This document shows positions 1 to 7,017 of a stretch of 64,000 bases of DNA, piece after piece (position 1 is the first letter of the stretch; the number at the start of each line of letters is the position of its first letter). The stretch comes from GCA-002726655 sp046582185 (GTDB lineage: Bacteria; Pseudomonadota; Gammaproteobacteria; Pseudomonadales; Azotimanducaceae): assembly GCA_046582185.1 (NCBI GenBank), contig JAYGEX010000036.1:1-64000 (forward strand), in the 5' to 3' direction. The notes under the pieces are model-generated. The model worked only from the letters and a program-made list of their open reading frames with translations. It did not search any database and was not told the DNA's origin. The translations under genes were made by a program, and so were the position numbers.

Positions 1-113
1 TTGTCCACGAGATGGTGGAGGGTGTATTCGAAGGTGCCTTCTTGTAGCTGTTCTTCAAAATCAATCGCGAGCAATACAGATTACGCATGATTATTGATAC
101 AGTAGTTGGCCAT
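1..113 (-). pseudogene. IS1182-type transposase, 5' fragment with internal stop
   Basis: Read on the minus strand from the ATG at 113, the frame gives about 37 residues: a MANY start, then IDFEEQLQEGTFEYTLHHLV, and it runs off the left edge. The pattern (I/V)-x-F-x-x-Q-x-x-x-GTFE-x-x-L-x-x-L-(V/I)-D is what I recall from the N-terminus of IS1182-like DDE transposases of marine gammaproteobacteria. A TAA at 81-83 interrupts the frame after ten residues, at a place where these proteins usually carry a glutamine (CAA to TAA would explain it). No good ribosome site precedes the ATG. The rest of the gene lies outside the window, so I cannot tell whether the element is otherwise complete. Family assignment is from memory of the motif. 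Confidence 0.5.
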
Positions 114-180
114 GACAATGACTCGTATATACATGCCAACAATATATCTGAGGGGCGTTGCTTTAGGAGGTTTTCCTACA

Positions 181-277
181 GCCTGAACACCTGGTTAAGG
201 CGCTGACAGACCGAAAGCGAAGCGTCGGGATGGCAGTCGCAACGAGCGTAGCGAGTGACTTAAACCACATGTTATAC
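181..277 (-). other. attC-like recombination site after the acetyltransferase gene
   Basis: On the minus strand a GTATAAC box (277-271) overlaps the stop codon of the acetyltransferase gene and is followed by TTTAAGTCACTCGCTACGCTCG. The far end carries CCTTAACCAGGTGTTCAGGC. GGTTTAAGTCACT and GGTTAAGGCGCT form imperfect inverted arms, and the AAC/GTT cores sit at the ends. A core box at the stop codon, inner arms of TTAAG/CTTAA type and a TCGCTACGCTC loop region are typical of integron attC sites. The second core box (GTTCAGG) is degenerate, so this may be a decayed site. Confidence 0.42.
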
Positions 278-739
278 ATCGAAATCCATTTTCATAATGT
301 ACGCTTCTTGCCCATCAATGCCAATTTTGATTTCTTGGAACACAAACCCAGCTTTCTGGTAGCAGCGAATTGCACGCTTGTTGCTTGGGTCTGGATCTAC
401 AACTATCGTCTTCGGATAGTGGTTTTTCAGGATCATCTCTAGGAACCCCTTAACGGCTCTAGTGCCAACACCCATATTGAGGAGAGAACCATCTCCGATA
501 AATTGGTCAATGCCAACAACGTTATCTTGTTCCAGGTAGAACTGGAAGTAACCTATCGGGTTCCCAGAGTCCGACTGCAAGATGAATCGAAAGACGGTAT
601 CCATATCACGAGTGTAGTGAGATTTAACTTTTTCGATGGTGTCGTCACCATCATCCCACCACTCCGTTACATGAGGTTCCCGCAACCAAGCAAATAGAAT
701 TTGGAAATCAGAATTTTCTAGTTTTCTGAATGAGTTCAT
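272..739 (-). CDS. GNAT acetyltransferase, AAC(6')-like
   Basis: A 155-residue GCN5-related N-acetyltransferase that would transfer acetyl from acetyl-CoA to an amine. The layout W-L-x-x-P-H-V near residue 20, GIDQFIGD in the middle, MGVGTRAV (CoA pyrophosphate loop, about residues 91-98), then VDPDPSNKRAIRCYQKAGF near the C-terminus is that of the aminoglycoside 6'-N-acetyltransferase branch. Whether it acts on aminoglycosides cannot be told from sequence alone. The gene fills almost the whole space between two attC-like sites: the upstream GTTATAC box ends 7 bases before the start and the downstream box overlaps the stop, as in an integron gene cassette. Confidence 0.82.
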   Translation of the reverse strand: MNSFRKLENSDFQILFAWLREPHVTEWWDDGDDTIEKVKSHYTRDMDTVFRFILQSDSGNPIGYFQFYLEQDNVVGIDQFIGDGSLLNMGVGTRAVKGFLEMILKNHYPKTIVVDPDPSNKRAIRCYQKAGFVFQEIKIGIDGQEAYIMKMDFDV

Positions 740-745
740 CAGGAT

Positions 746-812
746 TGGCTAAGATGTATAACACCCAGCAAAGCTGGTCCGAATGAGCGAAGCGAATAGC
801 TTAAACTTCATG
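746..812 (-). other. attC-like site between the two cassette-like genes
   Basis: On the minus strand AGTTTAAGCTATTCGCTTCGCTC follows the stop of the upstream gene, and the segment ends in GTTATAC (757-751) just before the acetyltransferase start. The CTTAAAC / GAGCGAAGCGAA half matches the site at 181-277 closely (GAGCGTAGCGAGTGACTTAAAC there), and both sites have the same orientation relative to the genes. The distal core box next to the hypothetical gene's stop is not clear, so the site is probably degenerate. Confidence 0.35.
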
Positions 813-1284
813 ATATGTGGTTCGCCTCAATATTTAGGCAGTGTCTTTGTACATAGGTTTGAAATTGTGGCGTAAATCTATTCTTTAGCCTATTCCAGAT
901 CGCGTGTGATAAATGCGGTTCCATACTACCAGCAAGACGAATTCTAAGGGCTTCAAAGATATCTGCTTCCACATTTAGCCTTTGATACTCCAGGTACACC
1001 TGCTGGTAGTTCATCCATTGAGAGAAGATCCACATTGTGTACTGTGTTCGCTCGCCGTCATCTAGTATCAGATTCGTATGCAGTTTTTCCAAAGCGTTTG
1101 CGAGGTTTAATTCGGTCGACGGTTTTGAGGAAAGCTCCACTTCATTGCTGTGTAGTGAGTGAATGATATTTGCTCGAACATCAGCAGCTCACTGCCTCAC
1201 TTGCATGGCAAGGTATAGAATCGAGACTATAACTGCAATCGAACCTATCATTTCTGCGATTGCTCCAACTGCATCCCAGTTCAT
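808..1284 (-). pseudogene. Membrane-anchored hypothetical protein broken by in-frame TGA
   Basis: From the ATG at 1284 (GGAG eleven bases upstream) the frame encodes MNWDAVGAIAEMIGSIAVIV, continues as a hydrophobic helix to LYLAMQVRQ, then meets TGA at 1189-1191 (codon 32). The same frame continues without further stops for 126 codons to 808. The first part is the typical start of a widespread family of small hypothetical proteins (MNW-x-A-(I/V)-GAI-(A/G)-E plus one helix ending in Q-(I/V)-R-Q), whose members continue into a soluble helical domain of about this length, so I read the two halves as one gene. The downstream part could also be translated alone from GTG at 1140. Function unknown; cassette-like position. 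Confidence 0.6.
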
Positions 1285-1641
1285 ATACTCAACTCCAACA
1301 CATAACATAATAGTAGATAGCGACACAGTAGCCTATTCAGGGCGACTCTAAATAGTCGTTTAATAATCAAACACCTAAATCCCATATTTTAATTTTGCCC
1401 CAAACAATTGGCTTCCTAGTCCCAACAACCGAAGCTGGTTGGCTTCCAAGTTCCTGAAAAAGAAGCCTGACAGTGAGATATCCGACAGAAATTCCTATCA
1501 TTTAGCAACCATTAGCCAAGAACTTTACCATCAGGAAATCCCATTTCCTACCGGCAGACAGTAAGTGTTAGTAGTCGGTCTATTGGAAATACTGGAGTTT
1601 TGGTATTGGTCACTACAAACGTCACTATAGGTATTCAGCGA
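1285..1641. other. Intergenic stretch without a supported gene
   Basis: About 357 bases between the cassette-like patch and hemE. A plus-strand frame stays open from about 1376 to 1563 but has no ATG, GTG or TTG start in a useful place and no recognisable product. A short hairpin (AACCGAAGCTGGTT) lies near 1427. A GTTATGT on the minus strand at about 1310-1304 could be the core box of a further degenerate attC, but no partner arm is clear. Confidence 0.3.
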
Positions 1642-2676
1642 CTAAAGCTCGTATTCCTGCACAAAGCTAACCAGTGCTTTTACGTTATCGAACGGCGTTT
1701 CAGGAATGATGCCATGCCCAAGGTTGAATATATGCCCTGGCCTGCCATTAACTTCATCCAGCAAGGCTTTGGCATTTCTCTCTACCGACGCTTTATCGGA
1801 GCAAAGTATGATTGGATCCAAATTGCCTTGCATCGCTTTTACGCCAAGCTTGTCCCAACTTTCTACTAGAGGGGTACGCCAGTCAATTGCCATGACGTCG
1901 CAGCCTGCCTCTGCCATCAGCGGCAGGAGTGTAGAATTACCAGTGCCAAAATGAATGATGGGAACCTGGCCCGATATAGCATCGATCAATCGCTTGCTGT
2001 AGGGTAGTACATATTCTGCATAGTCAACGGGTGACAGGCAGCCAACCCAGCTGTCAAAAATCTGGATGGCCTGAACGCCAGCATCAATCTGGTAGTTGAG
2101 ATAGTCGATTGCATTAGTTGTGATCTTCGTCATCAACTCATTCCATGCGGAACTATCGCCATACATCAGCTGCTTTACGAAGACATAGTTGCGCGAACCT
2201 TTTCCTTCTATAGCGTAAGAAGCAAGCGTGAAGGGTGCGCCACCAAAGCCTATCAAGGGGATATCCGCAGGAAGTTCCTGACGAATGAGTTTTATTGCCT
2301 CCGCAATGTATGGCATAACTTCCGCTGATTTAGTCACCTGGATCGCGTCGATATCTGCATTGGTTCGAACCGGGTTTTCAATATTTGGACCTACGCCAGG
2401 CACGTAATCCAGGACCAAACCCATGGGCTCAAGAATGGGCAGAAGATCAGCAAACAGAATAGCGGCATCTACCCCTAAAATTCGCTGGGCATCACAAGTC
2501 ACTTTTGCAGACAAGTGCGGCGTCTTGAAAAAATCCAAACTCGTAGTGTTGCCTTTTACCTGGTGATACTCAGGCATATATCGGCCAGCCTGCCGGTTTA
2601 ACCATATGGGCGTGTGGTCGGTCTTCTCGCCCCGGCACGCTTTGAGAAAGGTAGAATTGTATAGCGCCGCGTCCAT
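1642..2676 (-). CDS. hemE: Uroporphyrinogen decarboxylase
   Basis: Cytoplasmic haem-pathway enzyme that removes four carboxyl groups from uroporphyrinogen III to give coproporphyrinogen III. 344 residues, close to the usual bacterial length of about 350. RQAGRYMPEY at residues 28-37 is the family signature for the propionate-binding loop, and LFADLLP around residue 77 holds the catalytic aspartate. GFGGAPFTLA (143-152), SWVGCLSP and the late GHGI motif also fit. Single gene here: the next gene upstream is the cyclase, 45 bases away on the same strand and possibly cotranscribed. Confidence 0.96.
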   Translation of the reverse strand: MDAALYNSTFLKACRGEKTDHTPIWLNRQAGRYMPEYHQVKGNTTSLDFFKTPHLSAKVTCDAQRILGVDAAILFADLLPILEPMGLVLDYVPGVGPNIENPVRTNADIDAIQVTKSAEVMPYIAEAIKLIRQELPADIPLIGFGGAPFTLASYAIEGKGSRNYVFVKQLMYGDSSAWNELMTKITTNAIDYLNYQIDAGVQAIQIFDSWVGCLSPVDYAEYVLPYSKRLIDAISGQVPIIHFGTGNSTLLPLMAEAGCDVMAIDWRTPLVESWDKLGVKAMQGNLDPIILCSDKASVERNAKALLDEVNGRPGHIFNLGHGIIPETPFDNVKALVSFVQEYEL

Positions 2677-2721
2677 AACTGTTCCAATGAAATCTTCGAG
2701 CGCGAATTATACCTGTGGATG

Positions 2722-3990
2722 TCAGCCTGTGCTAAATAACCTTTCCCCTCTGGCCGAAACAGCGACTGAAACTTCTTTTTCTACATTCCGAAAGCCAGAT
2801 AGAGATACGATAGAAACCTCTCTAGCAATGCCTTTAACGCGAATTGAAGGTTTTTGCATACCAGTGAACCCTCTGTGAACGAGCTGCCAGGTTTCTTTGG
2901 ATATCAATATCTCATTCCGCTCTGCGGCACTTTCCAGGCGATTCGCAAGATTAACGACGCCACCTATAGCGGTGTAATCCATACGCTCGTTAGAGCCAAA
3001 GTTGCCCACGGCGCAGTAGCCAGAATGAATACCCATCCGCACATGCAATTCACCGGGGATACCTTCGTTGGCCCACTTCTGCCTTAAACATTCGAGTCTC
3101 GAACGCATTACCAGTGCCATAGCAACGCAGTTTATGGCGTCTTGCTCCAGACCTCTGGATTCCGGTGCGCCAAACATGATCATGATGCCATCACCAACAA
3201 ATTTGTCGACTGTGCCGCCATAAGAACATGCAACTTCTGTCATTTCATTGAGATATTCGTTTAATACACGTGTCATCAGATCTTCTGAGTATTTGTCCAT
3301 CATGTTGGTAAAACCTTCAATATCTGAAAAGAAGATACTCATTGGTTTTCTGAGCGTAGTAATCTCTTTTACAAATTCCAGGGAAGACACCAGTTGAGGG
3401 GACACATATGGGCGCAATCTATTGTAAGTCGCTTGCAATACCGATTTGTCTCTAGTCATTGCACGACGCCTGATATCCAGTTCGGTGGTTTCAACATAAC
3501 TAAGTGAAGCGATCAGTCCGCCATAACCAATGATGAATAAGGCCGAAAGTCCATTGGTCAAAACCCACCCCTCGTTATTAATGTTAGGAAAAATCAGAAA
3601 TGCACTTAGCCCAGTAGAAAGCACAAACATACTTAGATTACCAATCAAATAGACAGGTCGAGCAATTACCAATGTGCCAGCAACAAGGCCACTGAGAAAA
3701 GCGACGCTTGGCATTAGGCTGAATTCCGCTGCCACTATCATTAAGCCGAGGAGGCAGCCGTCACATAACATAGAGAAGCGCGCACCCCTCGGCTTATTCC
3801 AATAGGATCCACAAATAAAGTGCAGCAAATGGGGGTGAAGCAGAATATAAGCCAGTAGAGCAAGATTCCAGGGCTGGAAGTTGGTTGCCCACATCTTGCT
3901 GACTAAAATCACAATAGCTGAGTAATAAGCGACGATCCTGACCGGATAGACTTCGCGAATAACATGATTTAAGGGTGCGCCAGTTGCCAT
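2722..3990 (-). CDS. Membrane-bound class III adenylyl cyclase
   Basis: 422 residues. The N-terminal half (about 18-165) is hydrophobic with five or six probable transmembrane helices. The C-terminal half is a class III nucleotidyl cyclase domain. FSDIEGFT (D223) and VGDGIM (D267) give the two metal-binding aspartates, K263 in TVDKFVGDG and the aspartate of MDYTAIGG (about 355) are the Lys/Asp pair that selects ATP over GTP, and NLANRLE supplies the transition-state Asn and Arg. It should therefore make cyclic AMP, probably in response to a membrane signal. The arrangement resembles small membrane cyclases such as CyaB-like proteins, but the sensor part is not one I can name. Confidence 0.87.
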   Translation of the reverse strand: MATGAPLNHVIREVYPVRIVAYYSAIVILVSKMWATNFQPWNLALLAYILLHPHLLHFICGSYWNKPRGARFSMLCDGCLLGLMIVAAEFSLMPSVAFLSGLVAGTLVIARPVYLIGNLSMFVLSTGLSAFLIFPNINNEGWVLTNGLSALFIIGYGGLIASLSYVETTELDIRRRAMTRDKSVLQATYNRLRPYVSPQLVSSLEFVKEITTLRKPMSIFFSDIEGFTNMMDKYSEDLMTRVLNEYLNEMTEVACSYGGTVDKFVGDGIMIMFGAPESRGLEQDAINCVAMALVMRSRLECLRQKWANEGIPGELHVRMGIHSGYCAVGNFGSNERMDYTAIGGVVNLANRLESAAERNEILISKETWQLVHRGFTGMQKPSIRVKGIAREVSIVSLSGFRNVEKEVSVAVSARGERLFSTG

Positions 3991-4122
3991 GTAGCCAGCA
4001 TGGCATTGAACGAATTTAGATAAAGCGGATAAAGCTCAAAAGTAGGTGAGCAATATCACCTTTTTATCGTCAGACTTGTCTGCAAAGAAACTGCACTGGC
4101 GATATTTACGTAAGGTCAGCCA

Positions 4123-5316
4123 CTAACCGAAGCTAAGATCTATGTTTCGATCAGGATCTACTTCCGCCTCGTAGTTGATGCCATCGAAGCCAAATCCGTG
4201 CATTTCGAAGTAGGCCTGGCGATAACCTTCGAAGTCGCTCAATTCTTTCAAATTATCCGTGGTGACATCACTCCAATGGTCTTTGACATAAGCCTGAACA
4301 TGTTCGCTTAGTTCCAGATCGTCCATGCGAATTCGTTGCTCTTTATCAAGGCGCAGATCGTCTGAAGAAAATAGCTGGGTGGCGAACAGCCGCGTTGTTT
4401 GTTCAATGCAGCCTTCATGCGTACCGAGTTCTTTCATTATTTTGAACAACAATGACAGGTAAACAGACATCCCTGGAATGGCAGACGCAGCCTGGGTTAA
4501 CAGACCTTTCATCACAACAACGTGGGCGGCGCCATTTACTGATGCCATGGGCTCCTTTAAGGCCTTATTTGCCCGATCCAGATCTTCCTTCGCCTTGCCG
4601 ATGGTGCCGTGGTAGTAAATTGGCCAGGTAACCTCGCTGCCTAGATAGGTGTAATTGGTTGTCATGCAACCGTCTGCTAATACACCAGCCTCAAGTAAAG
4701 CCGCAATCCATAACTCCCAGTCTTCACCACCCATGACCTTAACTGTATCGCTTACCTCTTCCGGGCTTGCCGGATCGAGGCTAATGGTTCGAAGCTCGCC
4801 GCTATTAAAATCAATGGTATTGCCGTCAAAGGGTTCGCCAATGGGTTTCAACGCAGAGCGAACAACAGAGCCATCTTCCAGCTGCCGCGCAGGTGCAGCA
4901 ACCGAGTAGATCAGCATGTCGATCTGGCCGAGATCTTTTTTGATAAGCTCAATGGTGGCGGCTTTAACCTCTGCGGAGAATGCATCGCCATTGATATTTT
5001 TGGCGTAGTGACCTTGTGCAATAGCCTCATCTGTAAAGGCAGCAGTTTTGTACCATCCTGGCGATGCGGTTCGGTTGCCAGTTGCTGGACGCTCAAAAAA
5101 TACACCAATGGTAGACGCACCACAGCCAAAAGTCGCCGTAATCCTTGAGGCGAGACCGTAACCGCCAGATGCACCAACAATCAAGACTCGCTTTGGACCA
5201 TCTGTAATGTCACCGGCGCTGTTCACAAAATCAATTTGTTGCTGAACGTCCATGGCACAACCATCAGGGTGTGCAGTTGTACAGAGGAAGCCACGTATTC
5301 TTGGTTTAATGATCAT
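4123..5316 (-). CDS. fabV: Trans-2-enoyl-CoA/ACP reductase FabV
   Basis: Last step of fatty-acid elongation: NADH-dependent reduction of the trans-2 double bond. 397 residues, the usual FabV length. MIIKPRIRGFLC and HPDGC at the start are diagnostic. VGASGGYGLASR (47-58) is the dinucleotide-binding loop. WPIYYHGTIGKAK carries the FabV active-site spacing Tyr-x8-Lys (Y234, K243), longer than the Tyr-x6-Lys of FabI. FabV enzymes are naturally tolerant of triclosan in characterised species. The gene stands alone between the cyclase and lgt on the same strand. Confidence 0.95.
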   Translation of the reverse strand: MIIKPRIRGFLCTTAHPDGCAMDVQQQIDFVNSAGDITDGPKRVLIVGASGGYGLASRITATFGCGASTIGVFFERPATGNRTASPGWYKTAAFTDEAIAQGHYAKNINGDAFSAEVKAATIELIKKDLGQIDMLIYSVAAPARQLEDGSVVRSALKPIGEPFDGNTIDFNSGELRTISLDPASPEEVSDTVKVMGGEDWELWIAALLEAGVLADGCMTTNYTYLGSEVTWPIYYHGTIGKAKEDLDRANKALKEPMASVNGAAHVVVMKGLLTQAASAIPGMSVYLSLLFKIMKELGTHEGCIEQTTRLFATQLFSSDDLRLDKEQRIRMDDLELSEHVQAYVKDHWSDVTTDNLKELSDFEGYRQAYFEMHGFGFDGINYEAEVDPDRNIDLSFG

Positions 5317-5392
5317 AGATGTTGTTTGAATGTCCTGTGATATTTACAATGTGTCACGCAAATTACGGTGAGCAGGTGAATTTCACCCGGCA

Positions 5393-6187
5393 TTACCGCC
5401 CCTGCAATTTTTGATTTCGTTGATAGGCAAAATATAGAAATAGACAGCCAAATAATACCATTGGCAAGCACAGGAGTTGACCCTGAGTCATCCACCTAAA
5501 GGCAACAAAGCCCATATGACTGTCCGGCTCGCGAAAAAATTCTGTGGTAAATCTTAGCAAACCATAAGAAATAAGGAACACGCCCGATATTGCCATTCGC
5601 GGTCTTTGCTTTGACGCAAAGACCCAGAGAATAGCCAGTAGTACTGGCCCTTCAAGCAGGGCCTGATACAAGCTTGAAGGGTGGCGCCCAATGATATCGC
5701 CGGGATAGATCGCAGCCCAGGGTACTTCGGTGACCCTACCTGGCAGCTCACCATTAATAAAGTTTCCCAGCCGACCACACCCAAGCCCAAAGGGAATGCA
5801 AGGTGCAATAAAGTCAGCCACTTCGAAGAAGGAACGTTTAGTCTTACGCGCGTATATATACAGGGCAACAAATACACCAATCATACCGCCATGAAAAGAC
5901 ATGCCACCTTTCCACAATTGGAAGATCAGCAGCGGATTATCTGCCAGGGACTCATAACCATAGAACAACATATAACCAATTCGGCCTCCAAGAATTACGC
6001 CGAGCACGCCATAGAAAATGACATCGGATACTGCTTCCTTGGACCAGCCAAGGTTATACCGTTGACTCCGAAATCCCAGACTCCACCAGGCAAGTGAGAT
6101 GCCCACCAGATAACTCAATGCATACCAGTGGATACTGACTGGCCCAAGGCTTATTGCGATGGGATCAAACTGTGGGTAATGCCACAT
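5393..6187 (-). CDS. lgt: Prolipoprotein diacylglyceryl transferase
   Basis: Inner-membrane enzyme that attaches diacylglycerol from phosphatidylglycerol to the lipobox cysteine of prolipoproteins. 264 residues with about seven hydrophobic segments. FHGGMIG (H99) and GCGRLGNFINGELPGR (136-151, R139) are the signature and catalytic region. The next gene on the opposite strand starts 102 bases away, so the two share a divergent promoter region. A client lipoprotein is encoded at 10638-11756. Confidence 0.96.
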   Translation of the reverse strand: MWHYPQFDPIAISLGPVSIHWYALSYLVGISLAWWSLGFRSQRYNLGWSKEAVSDVIFYGVLGVILGGRIGYMLFYGYESLADNPLLIFQLWKGGMSFHGGMIGVFVALYIYARKTKRSFFEVADFIAPCIPFGLGCGRLGNFINGELPGRVTEVPWAAIYPGDIIGRHPSSLYQALLEGPVLLAILWVFASKQRPRMAISGVFLISYGLLRFTTEFFREPDSHMGFVAFRWMTQGQLLCLPMVLFGCLFLYFAYQRNQKLQGR

Positions 6188-6289
6188 GAAGCGTCTCGGA
6201 TTTAAACAAAGACGTATTATCCAGTAACTTGCGCCTCTGATAAACTCCCGGCCTCTTAATCATTCTAAATAATCCAATCCGAACAACTT

Positions 6290-7015
6290 ATGTGCCTGAT
6301 CCTGTTTGCTGTACAGCCAAATCAAAAATTGAGGCTGGTCGTTGCCGCTAATCGAGACGAATTTTACGGACGCCCGGCGAGCCGCGTCAGTTATTGGAAT
6401 GATTATCCTGACATCCTGGCTGGGCGCGACCTTCAGGCAGGCGGAACGTGGTTAGGAATTTCAAAGAGCGGGCGCTTCGCGGCGGTCACAAATTTCAGAG
6501 AAGATCCACCTGAGCCCATACCTCCTCGGTCCAGAGGCGAACTGACCAGGGATTTTCTAAGATCTGATTGTTCACCAGAGACTTATATTGGTTCAATCAA
6601 GGGTCATGCAGATGAATATCGCGGCTTCAACCTGGTACTGGATGATGGCAAGGATACTTATTATTACAGCAACCGGGCCACGGGATTGACGAAGCTGGAG
6701 CCCGGATTCTACGGTTTGAGCAATCAGATGCTGGATTGTGATTGGCCGAAGGTCAACAGGGGGCGAGAGGCACTGTCCGTCCTGACTGAGCAATCCCCGG
6801 ATATGGAAACGCTGCACCAGGGTTTGTTTGGCTTGCTTGGCGACAAGGGCGATGGCAGTCCATTTTCAAACAGTTTTATCGCAACAGCTGAATACGGTAC
6901 TTGCGCTGCGTCCGTTCTGACGATGAGTTCATCCGGTGAAATTTGCTTTCAAGAGCAAGGATTCCTGAAGAATGGTGAACCGGAAGAACTGGTGAGTTAC
7001 CACCTTGGCGATTAG
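6290..7015 (+). CDS. NRDE (TANGO2-like) family protein
   Basis: 241 residues starting MCLILFAV, with AANRDEFYGRPA about residues 19-30. This NRDE motif defines the TANGO2-like family. The invariant Cys2 suggests an N-terminal-nucleophile fold with Met removed, although the biochemical role in bacteria is unsettled (eukaryotic TANGO2 is linked to haem and lipid handling). The length is normal. The gene is convergent with ptsP, with the stop codons only two bases apart, leaving no room for separate terminators. Confidence 0.87.
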   Translation: MCLILFAVQPNQKLRLVVAANRDEFYGRPASRVSYWNDYPDILAGRDLQAGGTWLGISKSGRFAAVTNFREDPPEPIPPRSRGELTRDFLRSDCSPETYIGSIKGHADEYRGFNLVLDDGKDTYYYSNRATGLTKLEPGFYGLSNQMLDCDWPKVNRGREALSVLTEQSPDMETLHQGLFGLLGDKGDGSPFSNSFIATAEYGTCAASVLTMSSSGEICFQEQGFLKNGEPEELVSYHLGD

Positions 7016-7017
7016 AA

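Noticed and set aside
1376..1563. Open plus-strand frame of about 60 codons
   Set aside because: No start codon in a sensible place, no ribosome site and no recognisable product.
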